DNA of 64,000 nt from Collimonas arenae (GCF_001584165.1 NZ_CP013233.1:2054620-2118619), one strand, 5' to 3'; positions 17,862 through 27,047 are shown, counted from the first letter of the stretch. Numbers and translations: made by a program. Notes: a model not told the origin generated them from the sequence alone.

Positions 17862-19082
17862 TTAGCCTGTAGCGTCGCGTAACTTGGCCACTGGATTTGC
17901 CCGCAGTCGGAATCCATCGGGCATGCCTGAACCGAGCAGCGGGCGCAGATAGTGCCTGAAAGCGTCGGTGATGTCGGTGCCGCTGGCGCTGATGAAGGCG
18001 TCCGCCATGATCTGCGTCTTGCCAGCCACGGTATCGAGTTCCAATAATGCGTAATCGGTCGCGTAATCTCCGATGCGCTGGATGGCCACTGAGCCGTCGC
18101 GGCCTGCCTGCATTGCATATTGCACCGCTTTTTCGCCAACCTCGCGTGCCTCGCGTTGGTCGACGTCGGAAACGCAACCCATGAAGGAGCGCTGCAGGTA
18201 GCCGAAGGTGTCGCCGCGGACGCGCTTGATCTTCAGTTTTGACTTGATTTCTTCACACAACAAATCGGCCAGGGCGCCAGTACCGGACAGCTGCACATTA
18301 CCGTGCGCGTCGCGCTCTACGGTGGTTGTCAGCAGGCTGGTGATCGGCGTTCCGGCGGCGTCGTGTATGCCTTCTGACACGGCTACTACGCAACGACCGA
18401 GACGTTCGTAGACAGCTTTTACATCAGCCAGGAATTGTTCGATGGTAAAGGTGCGTTCAGGCAGGTAGATCAGATGCGGGCCATCTTCGGCAGATTTTCG
18501 TCCAAGTGCGGCGGCGGCCGTCAGGAAACCGGCGTGTCGGCCCATGACGACGCCGACATAGACACCGGGCAGGGAGGCGTTATCCAGGTTGGCGCCGGAG
18601 AACGCCTGCGCCACGAAGCGTGCTGCCGACGGGAAGCCCGGCGAATGATCATGGCCGACCAGGTCGTTGTCGATGGTTTTGGGAATGTGGATGCAGCGCA
18701 AAGGGTGGTTCGCCTTGGCGGCTTCCAGGCTAAGAATGCGCAAAGTATCGGACGAATCGTTGCCGCCGATGTAGAAAAATTGCCCAATCTGGTGCAGACG
18801 CAGGACTTCGAGGATTTCCTGGCAATACTTCAGATCCGGTTTGTCCCGTGTGGAGCCTAGCGCAGAGGAGGGGGTGTTGGCCACCAGTTCAAGGTTATGG
18901 CTGGTTTCCTGCGTCAGGTCGACGAAATCTTCATTCACAATGCCGCGTACACCATGGCGCGCGCCATATACCCGTTCGACGCCGCTGAAGCGCCGCGCTT
19001 CCAGCACCACGCCCGCCAGCGATTGATTGATCACTGCAGTCGGACCGCCGCCCTGGGCGACCAGGATTTTTCCGGAATGCAT
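17862..19082 (-). CDS. 6-phosphofructokinase, probably PPi-dependent
   Basis: This 406-aa enzyme of the PfkA superfamily phosphorylates fructose 6-phosphate. PKTIDND (134-140) has Lys where ATP enzymes have Gly, the mark of pyrophosphate-using enzymes, which work reversibly. The phosphoryl-donor loop reads GGNDS (106-110): the Asp after Asn matches the PPi-type residue, but Asn replaces the Asp usually found before it (see findings). MGRHAGFL is the usual substrate loop. A GAGGAGA ribosome-binding site precedes the ATG. Its neighbour is class I aldolase, convergent. Confidence 0.88.
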   Translation of the reverse strand: MHSGKILVAQGGGPTAVINQSLAGVVLEARRFSGVERVYGARHGVRGIVNEDFVDLTQETSHNLELVANTPSSALGSTRDKPDLKYCQEILEVLRLHQIGQFFYIGGNDSSDTLRILSLEAAKANHPLRCIHIPKTIDNDLVGHDHSPGFPSAARFVAQAFSGANLDNASLPGVYVGVVMGRHAGFLTAAAALGRKSAEDGPHLIYLPERTFTIEQFLADVKAVYERLGRCVVAVSEGIHDAAGTPITSLLTTTVERDAHGNVQLSGTGALADLLCEEIKSKLKIKRVRGDTFGYLQRSFMGCVSDVDQREAREVGEKAVQYAMQAGRDGSVAIQRIGDYATDYALLELDTVAGKTQIMADAFISASGTDITDAFRHYLRPLLGSGMPDGFRLRANPVAKLRDATG

Positions 19083-19173
19083 TTGATGTTCTCCTCTATC
19101 CTTGGTTGAATACCAATAAGGTCGTGCAAACGCTCATCGATTCTACCCTTGTCGGTACTGGGCGGGCGCATCT

Positions 19174-20154
<981 letters not shown>

Positions 20155-20546
20155 TTGTCACTCCAATATGTCAATCATTCGGGTGCCAACAGTGTAGACC
20201 AGTGCGCTATTCATCGCTTGCCGGGCGCGCAAGTTTTTTGCGGCGCGGCGGCGTCTTCTGGCTGCTCCATCCTAGTGCAGCGATTCAGGTGTTATCCGGG
20301 CATCGATTTTGCGTAGACAATTATTTGCGCTTTGCGTAAGCTAGGCGGCGAAAATCGTCTATCGCATTAATGTGGCGGTTTTTAGGGGAGACAAGCATCG
20401 ACTAGGTTTGAAAGATTTCACGCACTGAAATAGAACGCATTTCATCCATATCCGTGAGATGCGTTCTAGTTGTTGAAGACTATCTGCACAAAAAAACAGG
20501 CGGCGATCCCGCTCCGAATAATTGCAGTCAAATCCAGATAAAAACA
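20155..20546. other. Intergenic region between divergent genes
   Basis: These 392 bp between the aldo/keto reductase (-) and the binding-protein gene (+) hold no convincing gene. They contain the inverted repeat at 20431-20468 listed separately. No promoter pair stands out clearly. Confidence 0.5.
20431..20468. repeat. 14-bp inverted repeat upstream of the binding-protein gene
   Basis: TAGAACGCATTTCA and TGAGATGCGTTCTA form arms that pair throughout (one G-T pair) around a 10-nt spacer, ending 78 bp before the ATG at 20547. There is no T-run, so it is more likely an operator or a leader-RNA hairpin than a terminator. Confidence 0.7.
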
Positions 20547-21653
20547 ATGAAATTGATTAATTTTAATTTTGTAGCGATGGCGCTCGCCTTCGCCCTGGCC
20601 GGTTCGGCATTCGCCCAAGAAGATCCAACCGCGTACCTGAACCGAGCCAATGCCAAATTGGCCAAGGCGATGGCTTTTAAAAACAGTTGGGACGGACCCA
20701 GCACCGGCCCAAAAATAGGGGCGCAAAAAAAATTGATTGTGCTGATCGCTTCAGACTTCAAGAACAATGCCGTTTTACGTGTTTCCAATGCGGTCAAGGA
20801 AGCCGCGGCGGTAGCTGGCTGGGAGGTCTTCACGATAGATTGCTGGGGCGTCAACAGCAAGCACGCGGAGGCCTTCAGCAGGGCGCTTGCCCTGAAGCCG
20901 AACGGCATCGTGCTGGCCGGGATCAGCGCCAACGAGCAACCGAATGAAATGAATGCCGCCAACAAGGCGAACGTTCCTGTGGTGGGTTGGCATGCTTCAA
21001 CCAGGGGTGGGCCGAGCGACGGCCTGTTCACCAACGTCACCGCCGATCTCAAGGACGAAGCGCAGATCGCCGCCTTGCTGGGGGTGGTCAACTCAAACGG
21101 CAAGGCCGGCGTGGTCGTGTTTACCGATCCCGCCAGTTTGTACTCACAGGCCAAATCGAATGAAATTGTCGCCGCCATCAAGCAATGCCGGACCTGCAGC
21201 CTGCTCTCGGTAGAAGCCCTGCCGGCGGCCACGTCCGCCGACAAGATGCCGGCCCTGCTGACTTCCTTGGCGCAGCGCTTCGGCAAGAAATGGACGCACG
21301 TCATTGGCGTCAATGACCAGTACCTGGATTTGCTGGCGACTCCGGCGGCGGCGTCCATTATCTCCAGTAACAAGATCGAGGCGTTGTCTGCCGGCGACGG
21401 CACCGAAACGGCATACCAGCGTATCCGCAGCAAGACCGTGCAGGTCGCTACCGTGCCGGAACCGTTCGGATTGCAGGGATGGCAGATCGTCGATGAGCTC
21501 AATCGCTCCTTCTCCGGTGACAAGGCCAGCGCCTATACCACTCCCACCTATCTGGTCACTGAACAGAACATTGCCTTCCATGGCGGCCAGCAGAATACCT
21601 TTGAGCCGAATAACGGCTATCGAACGGAATACAAGAAAATCTGGGGGAAATGA
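20547..21653 (+). CDS. Periplasmic sugar-type substrate-binding protein
   Basis: This 368-aa protein has a signal peptide (MKLINFNFVAMALAFALAGS, cleavage after AFA before QEDP) and a type I periplasmic-binding fold of the RbsB/LacI-like group (KLIVLIASDFKNNAVLRVSN, NGIVLAGISANE, VNDQYLDLL). Such proteins normally deliver a sugar or related ligand to an ABC transporter or a sensor. No ATPase or permease gene is adjacent, so it is an orphan here. The ATG at 20547 is chosen because the signal peptide begins there; there is no good ribosome-binding site before it. A tRNA-Leu gene follows. Confidence 0.82.
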   Translation: MKLINFNFVAMALAFALAGSAFAQEDPTAYLNRANAKLAKAMAFKNSWDGPSTGPKIGAQKKLIVLIASDFKNNAVLRVSNAVKEAAAVAGWEVFTIDCWGVNSKHAEAFSRALALKPNGIVLAGISANEQPNEMNAANKANVPVVGWHASTRGGPSDGLFTNVTADLKDEAQIAALLGVVNSNGKAGVVVFTDPASLYSQAKSNEIVAAIKQCRTCSLLSVEALPAATSADKMPALLTSLAQRFGKKWTHVIGVNDQYLDLLATPAAASIISSNKIEALSAGDGTETAYQRIRSKTVQVATVPEPFGLQGWQIVDELNRSFSGDKASAYTTPTYLVTEQNIAFHGGQQNTFEPNNGYRTEYKKIWGK

Positions 21654-21776
21654 TTCGCGTCCGGATCGGCACAGCTATCCGCAGTCCTTGGTTGCAGCTG
21701 GCCGATTTGGGCCTTGGTGCTTGCCTCGCTAGAGGATGGTCTTACTAACCAGAACCTGTTAGAATGCGCCCTGTCC

Positions 21777-21803
21777 AATATCACCGACAATGTCGGTGAT
21801 ATT
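21777..21803. terminator. Perfect inverted repeat before tRNA-Leu(UAA)
   Basis: AATATCACCGACA (21777-21789) and TGTCGGTGATATT (21791-21803) pair perfectly. A loop of a few bases and the short TTCTTG that follows make it a possible terminator for the binding-protein gene; a promoter-region palindrome for the tRNA is the alternative. Confidence 0.5.
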
Positions 21804-21833
21804 TCTTGTGCGCATTATTGAAATGACACAGCT

Positions 21834-21920
21834 GCCCGAGTGGTGAAATCGGTAGACACAAGAGACTTAAAATCTCTCGCTCGAAAGGGCGTGCCGGTTC
21901 GATTCCGGCCTCGGGCACCA
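21834..21920 (+). tRNA. tRNA-Leu (anticodon TAA)
   Basis: An 87-nt class II tRNA. The acceptor stem GCCCGAG pairs with CTCGGGC, GGTAGACAC lies in the D-loop, the anticodon arm AGAGA-CTTAAAA-TCTCT gives UAA, and a long variable arm, GGTTCGATTCC and an encoded CCA are present. It reads UUA/UUG leucine codons. Confidence 0.96.
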
Positions 21921-22029
21921 ATGAATACAAGGCTCTCAGCAATGACGGTCTTTTTTCTTACGCTCCGCAATCCTAGTGTTGCTCGGCAAAATTTCCAAAA
22001 TAAGTGCGATGCGTCCTGCATCGTAGAAA

Positions 22030-22569
22030 TTATTCCTGAAAATGTAATTCGGACGTGGGCACAGCCTGGATCCGTGGTCCGAAACTGTCGATTCCGGAAA
22101 GCGTGGCATTGTGATGGGTGCGTATCTGAAGGCCATTTGCGTGTTTTTTGTCGTGGGTGGTGTGCGCGTCGGCGGCCAGGGTTACCGGGTAGCCGAGGGC
22201 GGCAGCCCGGCGGGTAGTGGTGTCGACGCAGAATTCCGTGGCGTAGCCGCAGATGACAACTTGTTCGACGTTCCAGGAATCCAGCAACTCTTCAAGATTG
22301 GTGTGCAGGAAGGAGTCGGGCGTAGTCTTGCGCAGTTTGGTGTCGTTTGGCGCGACTTGCAATCCGCATTGCAACTGCCAGTTTTGCGAGCCGTGCGCCA
22401 GTTCATCGTCAGCGGTTTCATGCTGGATGAAAACGACCGGAACGCCGGCCTGACGTGCGCGGGAAGTCAGCGTATTGATGCGCTCGATGACCGTGTCGGC
22501 TTCGAACGGACGAGGCGTTTCGTCGAACAGTCCTTGTTGGACGTCGATGACTAGCAGGGCAGGCTTCAT
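22030..22569 (-). CDS. Isochorismatase-family cysteine hydrolase
   Basis: This 179-aa alpha/beta hydrolase has the family's catalytic triad: Asp9 in LLVIDVQQG, Lys81 in TKLRKTTPDSF and Cys114 in GYATEFCVDTT. Members include nicotinamidases, isochorismatases and various amidases; the substrate here cannot be assigned. The length is typical. It lies downstream of the pixA-like gene on the same strand but behind a likely terminator, so it is probably transcribed separately. Confidence 0.88.
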   Translation of the reverse strand: MKPALLVIDVQQGLFDETPRPFEADTVIERINTLTSRARQAGVPVVFIQHETADDELAHGSQNWQLQCGLQVAPNDTKLRKTTPDSFLHTNLEELLDSWNVEQVVICGYATEFCVDTTTRRAAALGYPVTLAADAHTTHDKKHANGLQIRTHHNATLSGIDSFGPRIQAVPTSELHFQE

Positions 22570-22654
22570 GCTGATTCTAGGTTGGTTGTCGGGAGCTGTA
22601 GTTTATGCGATTTGGCCGCGATGCGCAGTCGGGTACGAGTACTTGCACTAACAC

Positions 22655-22690
22655 AAAAGCCTGGACGTCACAGTGCGCGACCCAGGCTTC
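22655..22690 (-). terminator. Terminator of the pixA-like gene
   Basis: On the minus strand AAGCCTGG pairs with CCAGGCTT across a 17-nt loop, followed by TTGTG (four T's counting the stem end). It lies 74 bp after the stop of the pixA-like gene. Confidence 0.55.
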
Positions 22691-22763
22691 GTGCAGCACG
22701 TAGTCAGTCATTGTTGACCGGCCGTCTATAGTGGCGACTCGACCAACATTCGACTGAGGTGCA

Positions 22764-23318
22764 TCAGGCGACCGTGATGGTTGGATCCCAGTAGTAGTAG
22801 CCGAACAGATTCTGGTTTTCGCCATTGTCGGAAAGTGTGTAGAGCGCGAAGAGGACATAGAAATCTTCAGTGCCGGCGTTCTTCACTTTCGAATCGAAGC
22901 TGGAGAAATTAGTTTTTACCTGAACTGCCGGCAAGCCGTTTGGCGAGTCAGAGTTTGGAATTACTGCGCCGGTGCGTGTAACCAGGTCCGGTACGAACTG
23001 ATTGAAAACGTTATCGCGCTTCCAGTACTGGATGCCATAAATGATGACGGCATCGTCGGCGTTGTCATAGATAGACACGCCGGTGAAGGCCACTGTATCG
23101 CCAACGTTTGCCCTGAAGTTCAGATCGGCTGTGCCTTGACCGCTGATGATGCCGCGCGATCCGGTGCAGATCATGAATTGGCTGCTATGGTTGATGCCGG
23201 TTGGGTGATTCTGGTCCTTACTTGGATTCGGGTAGTTTTTTTTAACATACTCGGTGTCGATGACCACAAGTACATTCACCTGTTGCGGACTGGCAGCTAA
23301 AATTAAATCTGATGGCAT
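22764..23318 (-). CDS. PixA/AidA-type inclusion-body protein
   Basis: This 184-aa protein belongs to the PixA/AidA family, known from the Xenorhabdus crystalline inclusion protein PixA and from quorum-sensing-regulated AidA of Ralstonia and Burkholderia. Family marks are VNVLVVIDTEYVKKNYPNPS, DQNHPTGINHSSQFMICTG, the central RANVGDTVAFTGVSIYDN and the end FGYYYWDPTI. There is no signal peptide. A good AGGAG stands 8 bp before the ATG. The function is unknown. No luxI/luxR genes or clear lux box are visible beside it. Confidence 0.88.
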   Translation of the reverse strand: MPSDLILAASPQQVNVLVVIDTEYVKKNYPNPSKDQNHPTGINHSSQFMICTGSRGIISGQGTADLNFRANVGDTVAFTGVSIYDNADDAVIIYGIQYWKRDNVFNQFVPDLVTRTGAVIPNSDSPNGLPAVQVKTNFSSFDSKVKNAGTEDFYVLFALYTLSDNGENQNLFGYYYWDPTITVA

Positions 23319-23643
23319 GATATTACTCCTACGCTGTAGACAGTTGATGGAAGTAACCCGTTAGCACCGTTGAGTGCCGCGCCAATAGTGGCACCAATTT
23401 TGTGGCGTGGAATCTGTCAAACATCGCAGTTGTATATGCCTCGAAATGTGCACATGGGGTCGGCTGACTGCAAATCGAGGCGAGTTACAAAAAATTATCG
23501 TGATCAGTAAAAAACGCTGTGAGGTAGAGTTTCACAAGACGACGATTTCGGTCTTGTGAAATAACGTGAGGCTATATGGCGTTACAGCGATAGTAGCTAA
23601 GCGGCACAGGCCAGCATGAAATGGTCGATGGCTGTGGCTGGAG
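23319..23643. other. Intergenic region with a strong hairpin
   Basis: These 325 bp upstream of the pixA-like gene hold no convincing gene. An 11-bp perfect inverted repeat TTTCACAAGAC/GTCTTGTGAAA lies at 23530-23561 with a 10-nt spacer; neither side has a T-run. The pixA-like promoter must lie nearer 23320-23420, but no consensus pair is obvious. Confidence 0.55.
23530..23561. repeat. 11-bp perfect inverted repeat
   Basis: Arms at 23530-23540 and 23551-23561 are exact reverse complements. Without a T-tract it may be an operator or a protein-binding palindrome between the pixA-like gene and the unknown gene starting at 23644. Confidence 0.7.
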
Positions 23644-24129
23644 GTGTATGACGTTGTCGACATCATGGCCACCCGGCACATGGAATCGCATCAGTTCTTC
23701 GGGCAAATCACCGATTTTGATGCAGCTGCCACTCATCACCGCACAACCATAACGGATCGCCGCATGCATCTGGCGCAGGTTGCAGGGGCATGGGTAAGAC
23801 AGCAACTGCTGCAGCGCCGCCTAGCTGCTGAAATCCGGTCGGACGACGACGGCACGCTTAGCGCCGCACTCATCGGCGTCGTGGCGGATACTGACGGTAA
23901 CGTGTTCGGTGGCCCGTTTGTCGCTGGCGCCAACCCGATCTGCATGACCTTTGAAGTGACGCTCGAGGAGTGGTGGCCGGCATTAAAAAAGCTGGCATGT
24001 GAAGCAGGCCGGGAATACAAACCGTGGGGAAGTCTTGATGCCGTCCAACTACCTGTTGGATGGCATTTTTTTTTCGGCCGATTGGACGTCGCTCGCAAGC
24101 CATCTGACGAGGCCGATGACTGTAGTTGA
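23644..24129 (+). CDS. Hypothetical protein of unknown function
   Basis: This possible 161-aa protein (GTG start; an ATG seven codons on is the alternative) has codon use like the neighbouring genes (GAC, GGC, ATC, CTG common), which is the main support. Nothing in it is recognised: no signal peptide or membrane segment, and a C-terminal half with FEVTLEEWWPALKKLA and QLPVGWHFFFGRLDV that could be a small globular domain. GGAGG stands a few bases before the start. Other readings of the region on the opposite strand look less gene-like. Confidence 0.5.
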   Translation: MYDVVDIMATRHMESHQFFGQITDFDAAATHHRTTITDRRMHLAQVAGAWVRQQLLQRRLAAEIRSDDDGTLSAALIGVVADTDGNVFGGPFVAGANPICMTFEVTLEEWWPALKKLACEAGREYKPWGSLDAVQLPVGWHFFFGRLDVARKPSDEADDCS

Positions 24130-24161
24130 AAGATGTGAGGAATGTCTTAATTGGCAATATT

Positions 24162-24190
24162 TTGACAGGTAATAAGTTACAAATTGTAAT
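24162..24190 (+). promoter_or_regulatory. Near-consensus sigma-70 promoter of the metalloprotease operon
   Basis: TTGACA (24162-24167, perfect) and TGTAAT (24185-24190, five of six) are 17 bp apart. Transcription would start near 24197, leaving a leader of about 125 nt before the ATG at 24322. Confidence 0.7.
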
Positions 24191-24202
24191 ATTAAGTTAC
24201 AA
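24174..24202. repeat. Direct repeats AAGTTACAA over the -10 region
   Basis: AAGTTACAA occurs at 24174-24182 and 24194-24202, exactly 20 bp apart (about two helical turns); the first copy also forms the palindrome TTACAA-A-TTGTAA with the -10 box. The arrangement suggests an operator for a dimeric regulator; no regulator gene is adjacent. Confidence 0.5.
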
Positions 24203-24321
24203 TATTTACAGTTTCTTCTTGGGAATTTTTGTCGAATTGGATCGCGAAATACGGTATTGCGCCGATTTTTTGCAGCCAGATAGAGATAGAAAATTGTTAT
24301 TTTTAACTGTATAGGAGCAAT

Positions 24322-26013
24322 ATGGCTGGTCAAAGCGAATCGAAAACCAAGCTGGCGTTGGCCGCGCTTGCGGCATTGCTGGCCCTTGCCGGTTGTGGCG
24401 GCGGTGGAGGCGACTCATCATCCGGAGACGCCAAGCCTCTGACTCAAAATCCGGCGGCTCCGGTTCCTGCCCCGGTCACGGCAGCGGCAGTCAGCGGAAA
24501 AATTACTTACGATTTCGTGCCGGCGGTTGCTAGCAAGGATTCGCAAGGCAAGTGGCAGGCCAAACTTGACTATGCCAATACGATGCGCAAGCCGGCCCGC
24601 GGCATCGTGGTCGAGCTGGTCGATACGCAAAACAAGGTGCTGTTGTCGACGCAGACCGACGAACTTGGTGCTTACGTTTTCCAGGCGCCGGCGAATACCG
24701 TGGTGCGCATCCGCGCCAAGGCACAGGCATTGCGGGCAGCGGGTAGTGGTCCAAGCTGGAATTTCGCGGTGCGGGACAATTCTTCGGGTGGCTACGGCGT
24801 GTCGGTCAACGGCGCTGCACTGTATGCGATCGAGGGAACGAGCTTCAATAGCGGTGTGCAAGCCAGCGTACATGATCTGAACGCAGGTTCCGGCTGGGGT
24901 GGATCGAGCTATACGACTGCGCGCGCAGCTGCGCCGTTTGCGATGCTCGATACGGTTTATACGGCCAGCCAGAAAGTGCTGCTGGCCGACAAGAACCTCG
25001 TATTTCCGCCGCTTAATGTGTTCTGGAGCCCAGATAGCGCAGACGGGACTTACTATGGCAACGACAAGGGCCCGGCTACCAAAGGGTTGCATATTCTCGG
25101 TCAGGAAAATGTCGACACCGACGAGTACGATGCAGGCGTGATTGCCCATGAGTGGGGCCATTACTTCCAGGCCAGCTTTTCTCGCGACGACAGCATCGGC
25201 GGCGGACATGGTAGTGGCGATCTGCTCGACATGCGGTTGGCATTCAGCGAAGGCTGGGGCAATGCATTCTCCAGCATGGCGCGCGACGATCCCATGTACG
25301 TCGACACCAGCGGCCCGCAACAGGGACGCAGGGCGGTGGTCTTCAAGGTCGACGAGATTCCGGCAAGCGATCCGAAAGCATGGTTCAGCGAAACGGCAAT
25401 CCAGTCGGTACTGTATCGCCTGTACAGCGCGCCTGATGTCGGCTTCGCACCGATTTACCAAGCCATGACGATGCAAAGGAACTCGGCCGCACTCACCAGC
25501 ATGCACTCATTTGCGACTTACTTGCGCGGACAGATCAGGCCTGCCGGACAAACTATCGTGGATACCTTGCTGGCCGAAATAAACATGGCCAACAAGAATG
25601 GGCTGGACATGTTCGGTGCTGGCCAGATTGCCTTGCCACCGTCAGTCCCTATGGCCAATCTGCAATTTGTGCTTCCGATCTACACGCCGCTCGCGCCTGG
25701 GCAGGCAGCCACAGTGTGCACGACCGCCAGCTACGGCAGTAGCAACAAGCTGGGCGTCTATCGTTACCTGCGATTCAATATCGGCCAAACCGGTGTCCAT
25801 CAATTGAAGATCGTCGCGGATCCCGGGCTGCTACCTTCTGTCGATGTCTACAGCTACGGCAATGAGGTCAGCGGATTGCTTCAGAAAGATCCGGCAACCA
25901 GTGACAGCTATACCGGTTCTTACGGACTGGCTGCGCATAACGATTATGTCGCGACGATCGCGAGCGACGATAATAGCAAGAGCGGATGCTTCAGCGTCAC
26001 GCTCGTACCATGA
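24322..26013 (+). CDS. Lipoprotein zinc metalloprotease (HEXXH)
   Basis: This 563-aa protein begins with a lipoprotein signal peptide ending in the lipobox LAGC (Cys25), followed by a Gly-rich linker (GGGGGDSSSG). Residues about 60-150 look like a beta-sandwich carboxypeptidase-regulatory-like domain. The zinc site HEWGH (276-280) is followed by EGWGNAF with Glu310 as likely third ligand, a gluzincin-like layout. The C-terminus (about 440-563) looks like a beta-rich pre-peptidase-type domain with a Cys pair. It is probably anchored in a membrane facing the periplasm or cell surface. A small secreted-protein gene is coupled to its stop codon, and a strong promoter lies upstream. The exact peptidase family is not assigned. 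Confidence 0.85.
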   Translation: MAGQSESKTKLALAALAALLALAGCGGGGGDSSSGDAKPLTQNPAAPVPAPVTAAAVSGKITYDFVPAVASKDSQGKWQAKLDYANTMRKPARGIVVELVDTQNKVLLSTQTDELGAYVFQAPANTVVRIRAKAQALRAAGSGPSWNFAVRDNSSGGYGVSVNGAALYAIEGTSFNSGVQASVHDLNAGSGWGGSSYTTARAAAPFAMLDTVYTASQKVLLADKNLVFPPLNVFWSPDSADGTYYGNDKGPATKGLHILGQENVDTDEYDAGVIAHEWGHYFQASFSRDDSIGGGHGSGDLLDMRLAFSEGWGNAFSSMARDDPMYVDTSGPQQGRRAVVFKVDEIPASDPKAWFSETAIQSVLYRLYSAPDVGFAPIYQAMTMQRNSAALTSMHSFATYLRGQIRPAGQTIVDTLLAEINMANKNGLDMFGAGQIALPPSVPMANLQFVLPIYTPLAPGQAATVCTTASYGSSNKLGVYRYLRFNIGQTGVHQLKIVADPGLLPSVDVYSYGNEVSGLLQKDPATSDSYTGSYGLAAHNDYVATIASDDNSKSGCFSVTLVP

Positions 26014-26021
26014 GGACAGTA

Positions 26022-26561
26022 ATGAAGAATCTTACAATCGTTTTATCGAATGGCTTGCTGGCATTTGCCACCATTGCGTGCAGCGCCCAGGCGGGTGTGA
26101 CGACGCCGGGTCATGACAGCAACGCTGATCAGGTATCCAGCGCAAAGCGCCAGCATGCTGGCAAGGTCACGGCACCGGTGACGGTCGAGCTGGTGTCGAG
26201 CGACAAGACCGGCAAGAAGGCCACGCTACCCTTGATGTTGCGCTTTAAGACGGATCGTCCGAATGTGCCATTGCGGGTTGAGTATCGTGCCGATGCCGGG
26301 TTGTTCATCGTCACGGCGAGCAATGCGGCGCTAGTCAGCGGCCAGGACGGCGTAGCGACCGATACGCCGAATGTACGCGCTGCAGTTGATGGTGTGTATC
26401 ACTTGAACGTGTTTGTGACCGTCGATGACCGTACGCGCGCGGTATCGATTCCAGTCATCGTTGGCAACGCTAAGCAAGTGCGAAAGTCTGCAGGCAAGGC
26501 GATGCAGACGCCGCAAGGAGAGAGTCTGATGATTTTGCCGGCGCAGGAGAGTACACACTGA
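26022..26561 (+). CDS. Secreted partner protein of the metalloprotease
   Basis: This 179-aa protein starts with a signal peptide (MKNLTIVLSNGLLAFATIAC, cleavage near SAQAG). The mature part has a beta-rich pattern (TVELVSSDKTGKKATLPLML, VYHLNVFVTVDDRTRAVSIP) and no recognised domain. The ATG at 26022 is preferred because GAGGA, overlapping the protease stop codon, lies 5 bp before it; an in-frame ATG at 26010 overlaps that stop directly. The coupling implies that the two products work together, perhaps as protease and chaperone or inhibitor; that is inference. Confidence 0.78.
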   Translation: MKNLTIVLSNGLLAFATIACSAQAGVTTPGHDSNADQVSSAKRQHAGKVTAPVTVELVSSDKTGKKATLPLMLRFKTDRPNVPLRVEYRADAGLFIVTASNAALVSGQDGVATDTPNVRAAVDGVYHLNVFVTVDDRTRAVSIPVIVGNAKQVRKSAGKAMQTPQGESLMILPAQESTH

Positions 26562-26633
26562 CGGCATTGCGCTTTATTTGAGCAGGACCACAAGCAAGTT
26601 GCCTTGATAAAGCTGTAAAGAAGGAGATGGAAT

Positions 26634-26676
26634 GCGCCTGCGCTTACTTCAACGGTATTCGGCAGGCGCTTTTTTA
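26634..26676 (+). terminator. Terminator of the metalloprotease operon
   Basis: GCGCCTGC (26634-26641) pairs with GCAGGCGC (26662-26669) across a 20-nt loop and runs into TTTTTTA. It lies 73 bp after the second gene of the operon. Confidence 0.8.
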
Positions 26677-26696
26677 TGGTGATTTCTTTGCGGGGA

Positions 26697-27047
26697 TCAG
26701 GGCGCTGGCAGGGCCGGATCGACCGGGGCTGGTCCAAAGTTGTTCGGTTCTTTCGGCTCCTGGACCAGGAAATAGATCATGGCGATCCAGCCAAGAATAG
26801 GGATGATCCCGATCAATTGCAGCCAGCCGCTGCGATTTGAATCGTGCAGGCGGCGTGCGGCAGCAGCGATCAACGGCACCAGCGTAGCCAGTGAAAACAG
26901 CAGGCTGAGCTTGTGGCTGACGATGTCTGTCACGAATGAGGCGAGCACCAGGAAGAGAATGAACCACCAATATTCCGAGCGCGAAGCCCTGCCGTTGAAG
27001 TCGGCGTATTTGGAGAAACAGACTTTGATTGCTTCGGTAAACGTCAT
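26697..27047 (-). CDS. DUF805 inner-membrane protein
   Basis: This 116-aa protein belongs to the DUF805 (YhaH-like) family of small inner-membrane proteins. The signature FNGRASRSEYWWFILF is followed by three to four hydrophobic segments and the conserved loop ARRLHDSNRSGWLQLI; a Pro-rich tail ends it. The ATG at 27047 is chosen because AGGGGA stands before it and the family start follows at once; an earlier in-frame start would add 51 unlikely residues. Function is unknown. Confidence 0.9.
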   Translation of the reverse strand: MTFTEAIKVCFSKYADFNGRASRSEYWWFILFLVLASFVTDIVSHKLSLLFSLATLVPLIAAAARRLHDSNRSGWLQLIGIIPILGWIAMIYFLVQEPKEPNNFGPAPVDPALPAP

